Shown here: positions 44,587 through 56,488 of the stretch, piece by piece
How positions within the stretch are numbered: position 1 is the first letter of the stretch
How the letters are laid out: each line of letters begins with the position of its first letter
NCBI GenBank assembly: GCA_021234155.1
Contig: JAJEKV010000032.1
Location: 3,244,156 to 3,308,155, forward strand
Length of the DNA: 64,000 nt
Source of the DNA: Isoetes taiwanensis
Lineage: Eukaryota > Streptophyta > Lycopodiopsida > Isoetales > Isoetaceae
Reading direction: 5' to 3'
Notes under the pieces: model-generated
Told to the model about the DNA's origin: nothing
The model's input: the letters and a program-made list of their open reading frames with translations, nothing else
The model's database searches: none
Position numbers and translations under genes: made by a program

Positions 44587-45910
44587 ATGTGCACAATGCT
44601 AATTATGAGGTGGTTAACAATGTGCAATCACAATACGGAAGAGTGCACCCGCGCTCATCCCACGCCTTTTCGCCGAAAGCTGGTTTTTCAGCCATATCAA
44701 CAAAATTTGCAGGCTAAAAAGCTATGCAGTCAACCTTCTCGAGCTCTTTTTGATCCTGCCAAAGTTCAGTGTTATCATTGTAGAGAGTGGAGCCACACAG
44801 CCTCTGTGTCCACAACTTCCTCAGGTACAAGTTCAACTTCCAGGCACCAATCACACCGCATTGGTATGACTTAGAACTTACCAACTTTAGTTTGCCAGTG
44901 GCAAACAAGGCCCGCGATCCACTATGAATAAACCTCCGCGTGCTCCCCAACAATAATAGCCTCAACAAGCTCTTGCGCCAGCTCCTCTTGATTAGCAAGC
45001 TCAGGAAGAAATCTATCGTACTCTTAATTCTCCAGTTTAGCAATCCAATAGGGTGGGTCTCATTTCACGTCAAAGTCGCGACACTAGGCCATATACTCTC
45101 ATTCCTCGAGATTTCAACAAAATCTATTCATTTTGATCCAAACTTAGAACAACTCATGTCTCACGTCATGCCCAAATTATGCCAAAGTATTCTTCGTTTG
45201 ATACAAGCGGCAAAAGGATCTGGCCAATGTTCACGCTACCATAGGGGCATAATAACAGGCTGCTGATACTGGTCCCTTTACGTCCTCTTCAAATAGTCAA
45301 TATATCCCAATATCGCTACTGAAATTGATCTTTTGCATGAAGTGTCAGCATCCTTATTCAAGGATCCAGCACTCGTGGACCATGCTAGTTCCTTTGCTCA
45401 GGTTCCCTTGGGACTTCAAGGAGAACTTGCAAAAATCAAGATTTCTCTTAGTCTGCCACCATTATGAAGCTCTATCCAGCCCTTCGAGAACAATAACCAC
45501 TACCCACGATGCTCGTTGGAGCAGTTGTGACATCCACACCTATTGCTCATGTGATCATAGGGCACCACCATCCAGGCAATCATGTTCAAATTGATGGGGG
45601 GAGCGTTGTCGACTTCCTCACAGACAAGTTATGACATCAAATACGCATCAAACAACTGTATCGAGCATCTTCTAATATTAAACTTGCCAGTGGTCATATC
45701 ACATGACCTCAAGGTGTCAATTCACCACTCACGGTCAGTATTGGTGTTTACAAATTTCCTTAGGAATTTGGCATGTGGAAAGATGGCGAGGATCCTGGTG
45801 ATTATAAAATGCTGGTTGGATGTCCTTTTCTCTGCCAAGCCAAAAGCATCCATTATTGGGGCACATATCAATTAGTTGTCACAGATGGTGATTTGACTGC
45901 CACCGTGGAC
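44587..45910 (+). pseudogene. Gypsy-2 gag zinc knuckles and protease, decayed
   Basis: Plus strand. CNHNTEECTRAHPTPFRRK and KVQCYHCREWSHTA are the CCHC knuckle remnants of gag. They are followed by QLPQVQVQLPGTN, a FDPNLEQLMSHVMPKLCQS segment and a protease piece, HVQIDGGSVVDFLTDKL near 45580-45630, with DPGDYKMLVGCPFLC later. The same segments occur in the same order in gypsy-1 (CNHATEECTRTHP; QIDGGSAVNLITDKL). Stops are frequent. The piece is cut at 45910 by the copia-type element, and a few more codons of it (DLKIGQLISVEN) resume at 59895. Confidence 0.85.
45906..45910. repeat. Target-site duplication TGGAC, left copy
   Basis: TGGAC before the copia-type 5' LTR, repeated at 59895-59899 after its 3' LTR. 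Five-base duplications are standard for LTR retrotransposons. Confidence 0.9.
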
Positions 45911-47046
45911 TGATACGAATATGGTAGCTCGGGGAAGTGGTCTTGGATGCTAGTCTTGGTGGACTAGCGTGGGTGTCTAAGTTTGGCAAATTATTGGCAA
46001 GGAAAGGCAATAAAGGCAACCTCGGGGGCAACCTATGGTCTATATTTATTTTTTATTTTATTTTTTTTATTTTTTTTGGATAAACGGCAGTGATTATATT
46101 ATATTACATGTAAAAGGTACATAGTAATACAAAATACAGAGAGTGACTCTGTTATAAGGCCATAGTTAAACAAAATGGCCTATCGCTCCAGAGGAGGCTA
46201 TTTTAAGTAAACTTGAACACTGTTTGGATATATATGAACTAAGAAAAACAGGAAATATTATCTAATTGGTTTTATGAAAAATAAATTAGCTAATATTAGT
46301 TAGATATTATTAAAGATACCAATTATCTTTTTCTATTTAGCTAAGCCTTTCCTGTTTTTCTGTATATGAACCAAGAAAAACAGGAAATATATGATGCTAA
46401 AAAGGCTTAGCTAAATAAAAAAAGGCTAAAGTTGTAGCAGAGACCTATAAATAGACGCTGAACTTCAGTTACACATATCTCGGCAACCAGAGATCCGATT
46501 GAGGCGATTCTTACTTCATTGAAACCGGCTCGAAGTCTAGTTTCCGAATTGGGCGGCATTTTCTGTGATTTATCCGAATAAGAGAGATATAGCCGGAAGA
46601 GATTCTAAGAAAGCCATTAGTTTTTCCTAGAGCTTCTGCTATTTTTGTTCAATAACCTATTACTATCCTAGAGCCTAACTCTTGGTGTCTTATATTGAGC
46701 ACTGCTAGCTCGAGGGAGGAGCTACCAGTGGAAGCTGATTGTCAGGTCTTGTTATAATTCTGCCAATTCTTAGCACCGAATGACTCGGTTGGGCGTGAAC
46801 TATCATACATTGGTTATTGCATCTTGATCTAGCTCTAGTTTTGGTGAACTAGAGCTTGACCAATCTGAGTTATCTATGTAACTCATATTGTATGTTTATT
46901 TCAAATAGAGATCTTTTGTCATTGCTAACAGTTTTATGTAGCAATTCTGGATGGATTACAGATTGGGAGACCATGAATTGATTGAGAAGCCTTAAATAAG
47001 GTTTCAGGGATATAAAAGGTATGGTTCATTGGTGTGATCCATAACA
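45911..47046 (+). repeat. Copia-type 5' LTR
   Basis: TGATACGAATATGGTAGCTC...GTGTGATCCATAACA, 1136 bp, beginning TG and ending CA. A TATA box, TATAAATA, is at 46446-46453. It contains a 342-bp insertion (46049-46390) that the 3' LTR lacks. The 3' LTR instead has extra bases around 48270-48320. Confidence 0.9.
46049..46390 (-). mobile_element. 342-bp insertion in the copia 5' LTR, LINE/SINE-tail-like
   Basis: Present only in the 5' LTR (compare TCTATATTTATGATGC in the 3' LTR). It opens with a T-rich tract and TTTTTTTTGGATAAACGGCAG, resembling the poly(T)-GGA 3' end of LINE-A on the minus strand. The right half holds a 28-bp direct repeat (about 46224 and 46364, TATGAAC(T/C)AAGAAAAACAGG) and a long inverted repeat around AGAAAAACAGGAAA/TTTCCTGTTTTTCT, so a small hairpin element may be nested there. 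Origin uncertain. Confidence 0.55.
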
Positions 47047-47957
47047 ATTGGTATCAGAGCCTGGCTATTCTTGACGTTTGCAAGTTATCCAGTTGGCGCT
47101 GGAGATTGCAAACTGGAATAAAGATTCTTATTTTGACTATTCTTGGTGTTTGTAAGTCACCTAGTTGGTGCTGGTGATTGCAAACTAGAATAAAAATCCT
47201 TATCCTGAGAACCCAAATGATTTCTTTCCATGGATTTAATTCATTACCAATCTAATCCTTTTAAAAGGAAGAGAACTTTCTAGAGTAGCCCTTAAATTCC
47301 TGTATCGCAAATTCCTTTTTGTTGCAAGAATAAATGAATTTATTAGGTACAGGTGATTTGGAATAAGACAGCTGCAAAAATAGAATATTCTTCGTAGTGC
47401 AAAAAATATACTGAAAGTAAATCTCAAATGCACAATGTGCATATATATGGAGGAAATAATTGCAGGAACTTCTGAAGTTGAGAAGAATAAGATTGAGAAG
47501 AAAGCAGCACAAAGAGGTGGAGAGGAGCAAATTGCAAATCGGTTACCTCTTGTCTGGTATGAAATTGATGTTTTAAGGATTGTGATTAGAATCTTTAGAT
47601 ATTTCTTATTGCATCCTTATGGTTGAGGTTGGTGCCTCAACGGATAACTTTACATTGTTGTCTAAAATTATGAGCAATAGTTGGTGCTACTAGGTTGAGG
47701 TTGGTGCCTCAATGGAAAATTTTGGGCAATAGTTGATGCTACTGACTGAGGTTGATGCCTCAAGAATGGAATGGGTTGTTGCTCATGTCCAAGTAAATGG
47801 TATGAGTTGTTGCTCATATCCAAATGAATGGGATAGGTTGTTGCTCATACCTAAACAAGAAAATGAGTGTTGGCACTCACCTATACAACTGAGTTGGTGC
47901 TCAACTTGTAGTTGACAGGTACAACTGAGGTCAGTTGCTTTCCAGAAAAGGAAGAAT
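47047..47957 (+). other. Copia-type internal region without coding capacity
   Basis: Holds the primer site (47049-47060) and the polypurine tract (AGAAAAGGAAGA, about 47944-47955). Between them are repeats: GAGGTTGGTGCCTCAA three times (about 47625-47765) and GGTTGTTGCTCAT(A/G)(T/C)C(C/T)AA three times (about 47769-47850). Frames are below 70 codons, and none resembles gag or pol. Confidence 0.8.
47049..47060 (+). promoter_or_regulatory. Primer-binding site, initiator Met tRNA
   Basis: TGGTATCAGAGC two bases after the LTR end, the usual minus-strand primer site of plant copia elements. Confidence 0.92.
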
Positions 47958-48736
47958 TGATACGAATATGGTAGCTCGGGGGAGTGGTCTTGGATGCTAG
48001 TCTTGGGTGTCTAAGTTTGGCAAATTATTGGCAAGGAAAGGCAATAAAGGCAACCTATGGTCTATATTTATGATGCTAAAAAGGCTTAGCTAAATAAAAA
48101 AGGGCTAAAGTCGTAGCAGAAACCTATAAATAGACGCTGAACTTCAGTTACACATATCTCGGCAAGCAGAGCTCCGATTGAGGCGATTCTTACTTCATTG
48201 AAACCGGCTCGGAGTCTAGTTTCCGAATTGAGTTTGGTACTTTCTATGATTTATCCAAATAAGAGAGATATAGCCAGAAGAGTGATAGGGGGTCAAAGAA
48301 GATTGCTCTACTCATTCGCTCTTGAATCTGATTCTAAGAAAGCCATTAGTTTTTCCTAGAGCTTCTGCTATTCTTGTTCAATAACCTGTTACTATCCTAG
48401 AGCCTAACTCTTGGTGTCTTATATTGAGGACTGCTAGCTCGAGGGAGGAGCTACCAAAGGAAAGTCGATTGTCGCCTTGTCATAATTCACGCCAATTCTA
48501 GCAATCGAATGACCCGGTTGGGCGGTGAACTATCACCCGGTTGGGCGGTGAACATTATACATTGGTTATTGCATCTTGATCTAGCTCTAGTTTTGGTGAA
48601 CTAGAGCTTGACCAATCTGAGTTATCCATGTAACTCATATTGTATGTTTGTTTCAAATAGAGATCTTTTGTCATTGCTAACAGTTCGATTGTGGATTATG
48701 TAGCAATTCTGGACGGATTACAGATTGGGAGACCAT
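47958..48736 (+). repeat. Copia-type 3' LTR, left part
   Basis: Same start as the 5' LTR (TGATACGAATATGGTAGCTC), with TATAAATA at 48125-48132. It is broken at 48736 by gypsy-1 and resumes at 59823. A tandem CACCCGGTTGGGCGGTGAAC doubling (about 48515-48551) is private to this LTR. Confidence 0.9.
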
Positions 48737-49306
48737 TGTTTGGGGTCTGGGTTCGGGAACTCCTGCAAGACAGCCCTCTGTGAGGACCCTTGGATCTAAC
48801 AGGAGAATCCGGGGGGACTATGTCACGCGGGATTTGCAAGAAAAGAACAAGAAGAAGAAAACGGAACAGAAAAGAACAATGAGAGGAAAATGATATGCTT
48901 CTTTGATATCAATGATGAACATACATGAGCTCTCGCAATCGAGAGAAGACTGAAGAGAGACAAGACTCAAAACTCATCTAGCCCTCATATGCTAGCTCTA
49001 CTCATATATATAGTACAATGGCCTTTGGCCCAATATAGACACTCTGACTGATCTCGGTGCCGACTCCTGGAAGGAGGCCTGATTTGCAGGAATGTTGGCG
49101 GTGCCTCTTGAAGTGCCTAGAATCACGCGGACGCTGACGCGGGCGGTGACGGCCCCTCACTTGTCCGAGTGGCTCTTGATAGGTCATTTTTGCTTGGTCT
49201 TCTCATGGGCCTTGGATGGCTGACCCGCGGGTTGATCAGCGATCCTTGAGCTTGACCTGTCCGTCAGAGCGCATGAATAGTCCCGCATCAGAGGCACGGA
49301 CTAACA
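48737..49306 (-). repeat. Gypsy-1 3' LTR
   Basis: 570 bp, TGTTTGGGGTC...GGACTAACA on the plus strand. A TATA-like ATATATATAG (about 49010-49018) serves the minus-strand promoter. It pairs with 59250-59817 over the full length. Confidence 0.95.
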
Positions 49307-49319
49307 CTCCCCCCCACCA
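49307..49319 (-). promoter_or_regulatory. Gypsy-1 polypurine tract
   Basis: Minus strand TGGTGGGGGGGAG directly before the 3' LTR, where plus-strand DNA synthesis is primed. Confidence 0.88.
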
Positions 49320-50602
49320 AACGACACTCCGGGTGAAGAAAAGGAGGAAGTGTCTCTGAGGGCGGGAAGCCCTCAGTCTGAAAGTGATCCTCACGGGAGT
49401 GAGGACGGGCACCATTATGGTAACTGCTAATGAGATCCCGGGCGCTTTTGAAGAGCGTGGGAGGAGTGTTGAGCCCAAGGGCGTGATCGGGCGCCAATGA
49501 GAAAATGAGAGCGCACCATGTCTTCAAGGGCCGCGTGGGCTTCAGAAGAAACAAACTGGCACTCCATGAGGAGGCAAGTCTGGAGACCGAAAGCACTGAC
49601 GCTGGCATTCGGATTGCAGTAAAAGATGGGACGCTGCCGATTGGAGGAGCTGACCAGGAGGCTCTTGAGAGCATCACGTAAAACCCGCCTCGACGGACCA
49701 AGGGTCAGGGAGGTGGCAAGATGTCGCAAGAAGGTGTCGAGGCCATAAATGGCATCCTCGGGTCGCTACCAACCACGCCAAGCATTGGCAATATAGATCC
49801 GGTTTCAAAGAGTGTCTAAGGTGGCATTATCCTCCCAAGCGATCGTCCGACGAAGCGGGGATCCCACCGAGATCCGCCGAGATTTGAGGCGGAGGGATCC
49901 CGCCGGGGCCATCCATGACCTTGGTCCGTAAGGGAAGACGCCAATCGGCGTAAGAAACCCGGGGCGGGAGGGGCACCCGTGAGAAGCATACGGAGAGGGA
50001 GCCAGCCCGTGGGCTGGGTCAGCCGAGCCCCGCCCCCCGATTCATCGACAAGGGCGTGGATCTAGAGCCTTGCACCAACGATCCCACTCCAGCGGGGAGC
50101 CGAGAGTAAAATGTGAGGGCTATCCCAACCCGCGGGAACTGCCTTTGCTATCCGTAAGAGCACGCAGCTGATTGTAACCTACGTGCCGCATGTAAACTTG
50201 TGCAAAGGGAAGATCCCTGGATGTCCCGGATACTTCCTTATTTGTTGCTGGCCTTCAAATTGCCGAGAGGCAAATGATGAGCAAGCTCCTGGATGTACTC
50301 TTGATGAAGAGCATGTGTCCGGGTCATGATTAGGCGAGATAGGGGTTGTTATCCAAAAGCAACCATTGAAGTGTGGGGTCACCCTAAAAGTTCCGATGTG
50401 GCCCATCTCGAAATTTGTCCCGTATCCGCCGGATAGAAATCATGAAAAATGTATGCCATTGGTGAACAACTCAAGGTGATCATATCCGGATCGTCGCAGT
50501 TGAATGAGATCAAAGACTAAAAGGGCACAAAATAAACCTTTGTCTTCAACAGAGAGTTCAGGCCAGATCCGAAGAAAATCCTCAAGGTCGCGCTAGGGAA
50601 CA
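49320..50602. other. Gypsy-1 region between the extra ORF and the 3' LTR
   Basis: About 1.3 kb, GC-rich, with several chance frames (for example 49701-49288) and no domain recognised. The plus strand shows no gene either. Confidence 0.5.
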
Positions 50603-52297
50603 TCAACGGACCATCACCGTATGCCACTTCGGAAAGAAAGAGGTGGCGGGGGCAACCACATAATCCGTGATAACCGGAAGGAATAGGGTAGTCAACAAAA
50701 GGTTGAGAGCAATGGTAATGTAGCCTTCAAGTTTTGTCTGAGCCTCATCAGCAGACTGAATAGTTTGCACTAGCTGTTGTTCGAGGTCACGGATCCTGTG
50801 GTCCTTTTCTAACAAAAGCGTGGTCAGTCACGGACCCGCTTTCGAAGTGTTAACCTGTGAGGAGGCTTGCCCAGGGGCATTGAGTCGAAGCACGGCAATC
50901 TCCGTGTCATCAAGAAGTTTTTGTTTCTAAACCTCCGTAAGCTGATCTTGGAGGGATGTTAGCTGAGAAGTCTGCGTGGAGAGCCGAGCCGCCAAAGGCA
51001 AATCCGAAAGTCCACGCTCTATAAGGTGTTGAACTTGAGTACTGTAATTTTCACAAAGCTCGGAGTACAAAGCGTTGAGTTTAGCAATATCTTTCTCCTT
51101 GTCACTAAGGAGGGTGTCTTTGGACTTGTGTTGCTCCAATAAGGCCTGAAGTTCGGATTGAAGCTGAGCCTGTTGATCTGCAAGTAGGCTGGTCTGATCT
51201 TGTGCACTTTTGAGATCTATGCGGGCCTGTAAGAGAGCCCCATGCTTTTCTTGAAGTTGGGCTTCCAAAGTTTGAACTTGTGCAGTTGCAGCTTGAAGGT
51301 TACGGTCAACCACATCTGAGGCCGTCAGGGCCGTGTGAACCCCATTCATAAGAGCTTCTTGGGATTCTTGTAACTTTAGAACAACAGCTTGAGCATCCTG
51401 GGCCGATCTCGATACAACAAATTGGAGGGGGTGCGTGGTGGTGGAGCCGGCTGTTGCCTTGTTTGTGACGTTTGGGACACATGATGAGGACTAGAGTGCT
51501 TAGTTTCTGTAGAGGAGGAGGAGACAGTGACATGCGTGTGTTGAAGGTTGACATGACCAGAAGAAGAAGGGCGTGAAGTGCCAACTTGATGAGTCTTAGG
51601 AAGGGACTGCTGAGTGGAATTTTGAGAATGAGAGTTTGTGGGAGGAAAGTAATGACAGATGAGGGCTTGAAGATGGCCTCCCACAGAAGTTTCAGAGGGA
51701 GAAGTGGCAGCCCGAAGACGGTCTACTTCTTGGAGAAGACGGTAGAACAGCAATTGGGGCCAATCAATGTGGTGGGTTGAGCGAGTAGCAGTGACTACGA
51801 TATTATAGAAAGGTTTATTGATATGGGTGTTCTTGATAGAATACCCAAGGTATTTTTATGCACGTAAACTTAACAAAAGTTTCATGGGGCTTGTCAATAT
51901 TTGTGAGGCGATGCACGTTTGCATGATAAGCAGGTGCACCAAACGCAGTGACATCAAGATCCTGTATGGCAGACCAAGATAAACAAGGGGTTTGCAAAGG
52001 AATATGGAATACCTCGGAAATTAGGTGTTGAGTCAGCGAAATGGTGGTGCCATCGACCACTGTGGTGTATCCATGCGGGCTGTTGACGATGTTAGCGATG
52101 AACTGCTTCAACTGGTCAGGATTTGGAGCCGGAAGTTCCATTTGAGAGAATTCGTAGAGTTTCTCGCGTTCTGCGACTGCACGATTCGGGCCAACAAGGG
52201 CTTCACGGAAAGTGGGCGTCAAGAAAGAGACAGACTCTAAAAGAGCCAGTTCCCTGGGAGCAGTAGCTTGAAGTGTAGAAAATTTTGGTGCAGCCAT
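50603..52297 (-). pseudogene. Gypsy-1 extra ORF downstream of pol (coiled coil plus hydrophobic C-terminus)
   Basis: Sense-strand reading region after integrase. It starts MAAPKFSTLQATAPRELALL at 52297. The first part (to 51815) is globular-looking, with LISEVFHIPLQTPCLSW and similar. A frame change near 51818 leads to a Ser/Pro/Gln-rich segment (51753-51376). Then comes a Gln/Leu heptad-rich coiled coil (51349-50927, TLEAQLQEKHGALLQARIDL). The last frame (50815-50603) ends in a hydrophobic stretch, ITIALNLLLTTLFLPVITDY, followed by polar residues. I chose the 52297 start because the longer frame upstream lacks protein-like composition. Athila-type elements often carry an additional ORF here. 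I know no function for this one. Frameshifts make the copy a pseudogene. Confidence 0.6.
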
Positions 52298-53245
52298 GGC
52301 AAAGATTGGCGGAAAAGAACAAAGGATTCCAAGGCGGAGGACGAAAGCAAAGAACGGAGGACGGGCGCCAGAGAGACGAAAAAGGTTTAGGGCGCGCAAA
52401 AGGTGGGCGAAGGGGCATGATAAGGGCGAAGCCGCAACCGCTTGATGGTGCCAGTGTCGAAAAGATGCCAAGGAGGTGATTGAGAGGCAAAAAAGTTGGC
52501 TAAGTCCCCAAACAACAAAGGGAGAAGGAATGAACGGTGGAGATGAGGCGTGAGAGAATGATGGGATGTGACAGGGCCAAAGGACACACAAAGAATGTTC
52601 GACGGGCGTGAAAAGAAGGAATGGCATTTAATGCCGCCAACTCGAAGTGGGATATCATTAAAAGGAATGTCGTCGGAAGGTACCATGGCTAGATATGCTG
52701 CGGGGAGAAAAGATTCTCGGTTTAGAAACAGCCTTGCATTGCAAACACGCTGGCGATTTATGTGATTGGTCCACGCCGACAAGGACTTCCTCGCTTGGCT
52801 ATATAAGACGAACCGGGAGTAAACGGAAGGCATCCGGCTGGCGGCAAAGATGGCTGCCGCTGGTTTGAACGAGGACTGCACTATGCCCACGAACTGTCAG
52901 GAGTGGATTACCTGCAAGATGAATTGTCTGGACCTCTGGCGCTGCCACAATCGTGGGTGAGAATGGACGGCTGGTGTGCCGGGATGGCTGAACATCCCGA
53001 CCAAGACCAACGGGATGGAGGTGGTTCTGCACCTTCGGCGATCCCGAAAGCGTAACCTCTACCACATCCTCACGCATCACCTCTCCTCCAAAACCCGAGT
53101 AGAGGGTTTTTCTTCTTAGGACTTAGTAGATAGGGCTCGAGCCCGTTTTTGTATATAGGGCAAAGCCCATAGCGAAATAGCTGGGCTGCGCCCACATTTT
53201 GTAAAAAATCCACCTATAATATAAATATGTCACCGGGTTTAGTCA
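52298..53245. other. Gypsy-1 spacer between integrase and the extra ORF
   Basis: Non-coding on the minus strand as far as I can read. It includes a TATA-like stretch near 52800 (GCTATATAAGACG on the plus strand) of doubtful meaning. Confidence 0.4.
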
Positions 53246-54680
53246 CTATCCTGTTGTGTCGTGGTCCGAACGAAGATCTGTTTGTGGATGTGCACTTTCT
53301 GTTGTATGAAATGTTTTGAGGCGAAAGCCATTAACCAGTGTAGGTAATGGAGTGCCATCTAACTCAGCCAGTTGAAAAACGCTGGGTCGAACCACTTGAA
53401 CAATTTGATAAGGGCCAAGCCAACGAAACTTAAGTTTACCCGGAAAAGTTTTGTACCGAGAATCATAAAGAAGAACCAAATCTCCTTCGTTGAATGTTTT
53501 TGTCTTCAGCCGTTTGTCATGTAAGGATTTTTGCAATCGTTGTCCATGAAGAACACGAAATATAAGCATCTCTTCTAAGTTCATCCAATCTGTTCCAATT
53601 GATAAACCCTTTCTTTGAGTGCAGCAGGCGGATTATGGGCAGTAGCCAGTTGAAAACGGAGTGTTGGAAGTATGTATTCAAACGGCATGAGAGCTTCTTG
53701 ACCATAAACCAATTTGAAAGGGGTGTGACCTGTAGCTATTTTGAAACAAGTATTGTAAGCCCAAAGAACAGTAGGAAGTTTGTTTTGCCAATCAGTGCGA
53801 GAAGCATCACAAATTTTCTTGAGAATTGTGACCAGAGTTTTGTTTGTGCTTTCTGCCAAACCATTCCCTTGAGGATAGTAAGGTGTGCTCTTGTGATGAT
53901 GTATCAGGAGATAATCCGTCAGCTCCTTGATGGTATGATTGATAAAATGGACACCACGATCACCGACCAGCCCAGGTAGGGCAGCCAATCGCGTGATGAT
54001 TTGTTGATAGAGGACCTTGGTCGGCTTGGCCGCAGTTGTTGTCCGAAGTGCGCAAGCTTCCGCCCATTTGGTAGCGTGGTCGGTGAGAACTGAGAATGTA
54101 GCGGCACGGGTGTGCCGCGGGGAGGATCGATGGGTCCCACAAAATCCATTCCCCATTTGCTGAAGGGAAGTGGCGTGGCGACCGGCGTCAAGGGAAGAGC
54201 GTCACGGGCCGTGGGCCGTCCCACACGCTGGCAAGCATCACACGTGCGGGCGTGGGCGTGAGCGTCTTTGAAGAGCGTGGGCCAAAAATAACCAGCAAGA
54301 AGGATTTTGCGTGCCGTAGTGTCACCATGAAAATGACCACCACCGAGCCCTTCATGGGCTTCTCGGACAATATCTGGGACCTCATGAGGGAGAACACAGC
54401 GTCGAAGAATGGTATCCTTACCCTTTTTGTAAAGATGGCCTGCAACCATGGTGTAGTCACGGACCTCGCGGAGAAATTGATGTCGACGGGATTGTCGCTT
54501 GGCTGGAGAGAGCGTGGCGTCCTCTGGTGGAAGAGCGCCTGTGAGGAGATACTGTTGAAAGTCATGGAACCAATGTGGTGTTGCCGTGACCAGAAAGAGT
54601 TGAGCATCAGGAAAGGCGTCTGAGACTCCAGTAGAGGGATCATCTGTGTGGATGCGTGAAAGATAATCCGGGACAACATG
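53246..54680 (-). pseudogene. Gypsy-1 integrase
   Basis: Minus strand. The zinc-binding HHCC part is HEVPDIVREAHEGLGGGHFH...RTCDACQRVGRP (about 54400-54210). The catalytic core has GMDFVGPI (first Asp, about 54155), GDRGVHFINHTIKE (second Asp, about 53960) and NGLAESTNKTLVTILKK (Glu, about 53860). The C-terminal domain (53584-53246) has LRFRWLGPYQI-like wording, KLKFRWLGPYQIVQVV, the GPY/F module, and ends without a chromodomain. Integrase inserts the element cDNA into host DNA. The DDE residues survive, but a frame change near 54150 and another near 53585 split the domain. Confidence 0.88.
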
Positions 54681-56374
54681 AGATTTGCCGGCCTTGTGAA
54701 CAATTTCAAAAGGTGCAAATTCTTGCAGAAGTAGGACCCAACGTGCAATGCGGCCCGTGGGCGTGGATTTGTTGATCAAGTAAAGAAGTGCCTGGTGGTC
54801 AACAAAGAATTTGATTTGACTGCCCAAAAGATAGTGACGGAAGCGTTGGACGCAGAAAATTAAACCCAAGGCTTCTCCTGCGGGCGTAGTAGTTCGCGTT
54901 CAAGCCAGAATTGAGTTTCCTACCGGCGTGACGGTTTGGTTTGTCGATGTAATGCGATCATATTCTTGAGAAAGAACAGCTCCAATAGCAAAGGCCGAGA
55001 CATCGACATGGACATGAAAGGGCTTGTCCCATTGAGGAGGAACAAGAACCGGGGCCTGAGTAAGCAAGAGCTTCAACTGTTGGAAAGCAGCATCCGCCTG
55101 GGAATTCCAAGCCCAGGTGGATTCATCACCCGTGAGTTTATGAATGGGATCTGCAATGGCTGCGAGTCCAGGAATGAAGGTGGAGTAATAATTGACCTTA
55201 CCCAAGAAAGAGCGTGTTTCCTTTATATTGGCTGGTGCTTGAGCCTTGAGCACACAGCTGATTTTGGCAGGATCCGTGGTGATACCTGCTTTGCTGACCA
55301 CATGTCCCAACAGAACACCTGAAGTGACACAAAAGGTGCATTTCTCGGGATTGAGACTAATGCCGGACTCATCACATTTCTGAAAGACAAGTTCCAATTT
55401 ATCCAAATGGTCAGCCATGGAACTGTAGGCAGAGAAGTCATCTTGAAAAATTTGCAAGAAGGGATTTTCCTTCATAAAATCCTGAAAAGCTGAGAGCATG
55501 ATACGTTGAAACGTGGATGGAGAGTTTGATAATCCAAAAGGAACCACCTTGTAGGCAAAAGTGCCCCACGGGATGGTGAAGGTAGTCTTGAGTTGATCAG
55601 ATTCTTTGATTGAGATCTGATTGTAGCCAGAAAAACCATCCATGAAGGAGTACATCTCATGTCCAAAGAACCTCTTCCGAACACGGTTCTGCAGAAGGAA
55701 GGGGAAAATGATCACGCTCGGGGCCTGATTGAGTTTTCGGTAGTCCACACAAACGCGGATCTTACCTTGTGTTTGAGTGCAATGACGATGGGGCTCACCC
55801 ACTCAGAATGTTTGACCTCATAGATCAAACCTGCAGCAAGGAGTTTGTCAATTTCTGCCTTGACGCGATCACGCGGTAATTGGGTTGAGCCGGTGCATCG
55901 CCGTTGCTAGACTGGGCGTGCATCAGACTTGGTAGGAATGGTGAGTTCCCCCAAGGTTTTGTTGATCCCCCGAAGATCTCTGTAGCTCCAGGCGAAAATG
56001 TGTTTGAATTTTTTGAAGAGCGTGACTGCCCTGTTACGATAGGGTGTCGGAAGATTGGCAGCAAGTCGGACGGGCTGATTGTTGCCTACGTCCACAATCT
56101 CGACTTCCGGAGTCTGAATATGGGGGATAACTTCCGTGTCTTGGACAATATGAGCAGGAGGTTGAAGCATAACAGGATGCTTGGCACTCTGCGTGGTGAA
56201 AAAGAGAGGTTGCTGAGTTTCCTCAAGCAGAGGTTGCTTCATGACAGCGTGTACATCGACAGGAGCTGCAGGAGGTTCAGCGTCTGAAAAGTGATCAACA
56301 CGTTGGATTCGATTGCAAGGAGCCAGGTAAGGGTCAAGCAAAGCAGCCACAGCCTGGTCCTGATCAAGAGTCAT
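54681..56374 (-). pseudogene. Gypsy-1 reverse transcriptase and RNase H
   Basis: Minus strand. The N-terminal RT entry is FKKFKHIFAWSYRDLRGI (about 56000). The RT core from 55802 has RVCVDYRKLNQAP, YSFMDGFSGYNQI, FAYKVVPFGLSNSPSTFQR, the catalytic box IFQDDFSAYS (about 55440) and NPEKCTFCVTSGVLLGHVVS. RNase H follows: PFHVHVDVSAFAIGAVLSQE (about 55010) and, after a break at 54900, FFVDHQALLYLINKSTPTGR (54790). The FxDDFS form of the active site is usual in Athila-like RTs. One frame change separates RT entry from core and another lies in RNase H. It copies genomic RNA into DNA in the element particle. Confidence 0.9.
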
Positions 56375-56488
56375 TTCTCCCCAAGGATCGGCATATTCGG
56401 GGTAGGATGATGAGGCGGCACTTCGTGGAGCCCGAACTTGATAAATATTTTGGGCGTCCCCAAGTGATTAATGGAGGAGAGAGAGGGT

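Noticed and set aside
49288-49701. 137-codon minus frame beside the gypsy-1 3' LTR
   Set aside because: No domain, runs into the LTR, and composition follows local GC. Treated as chance.
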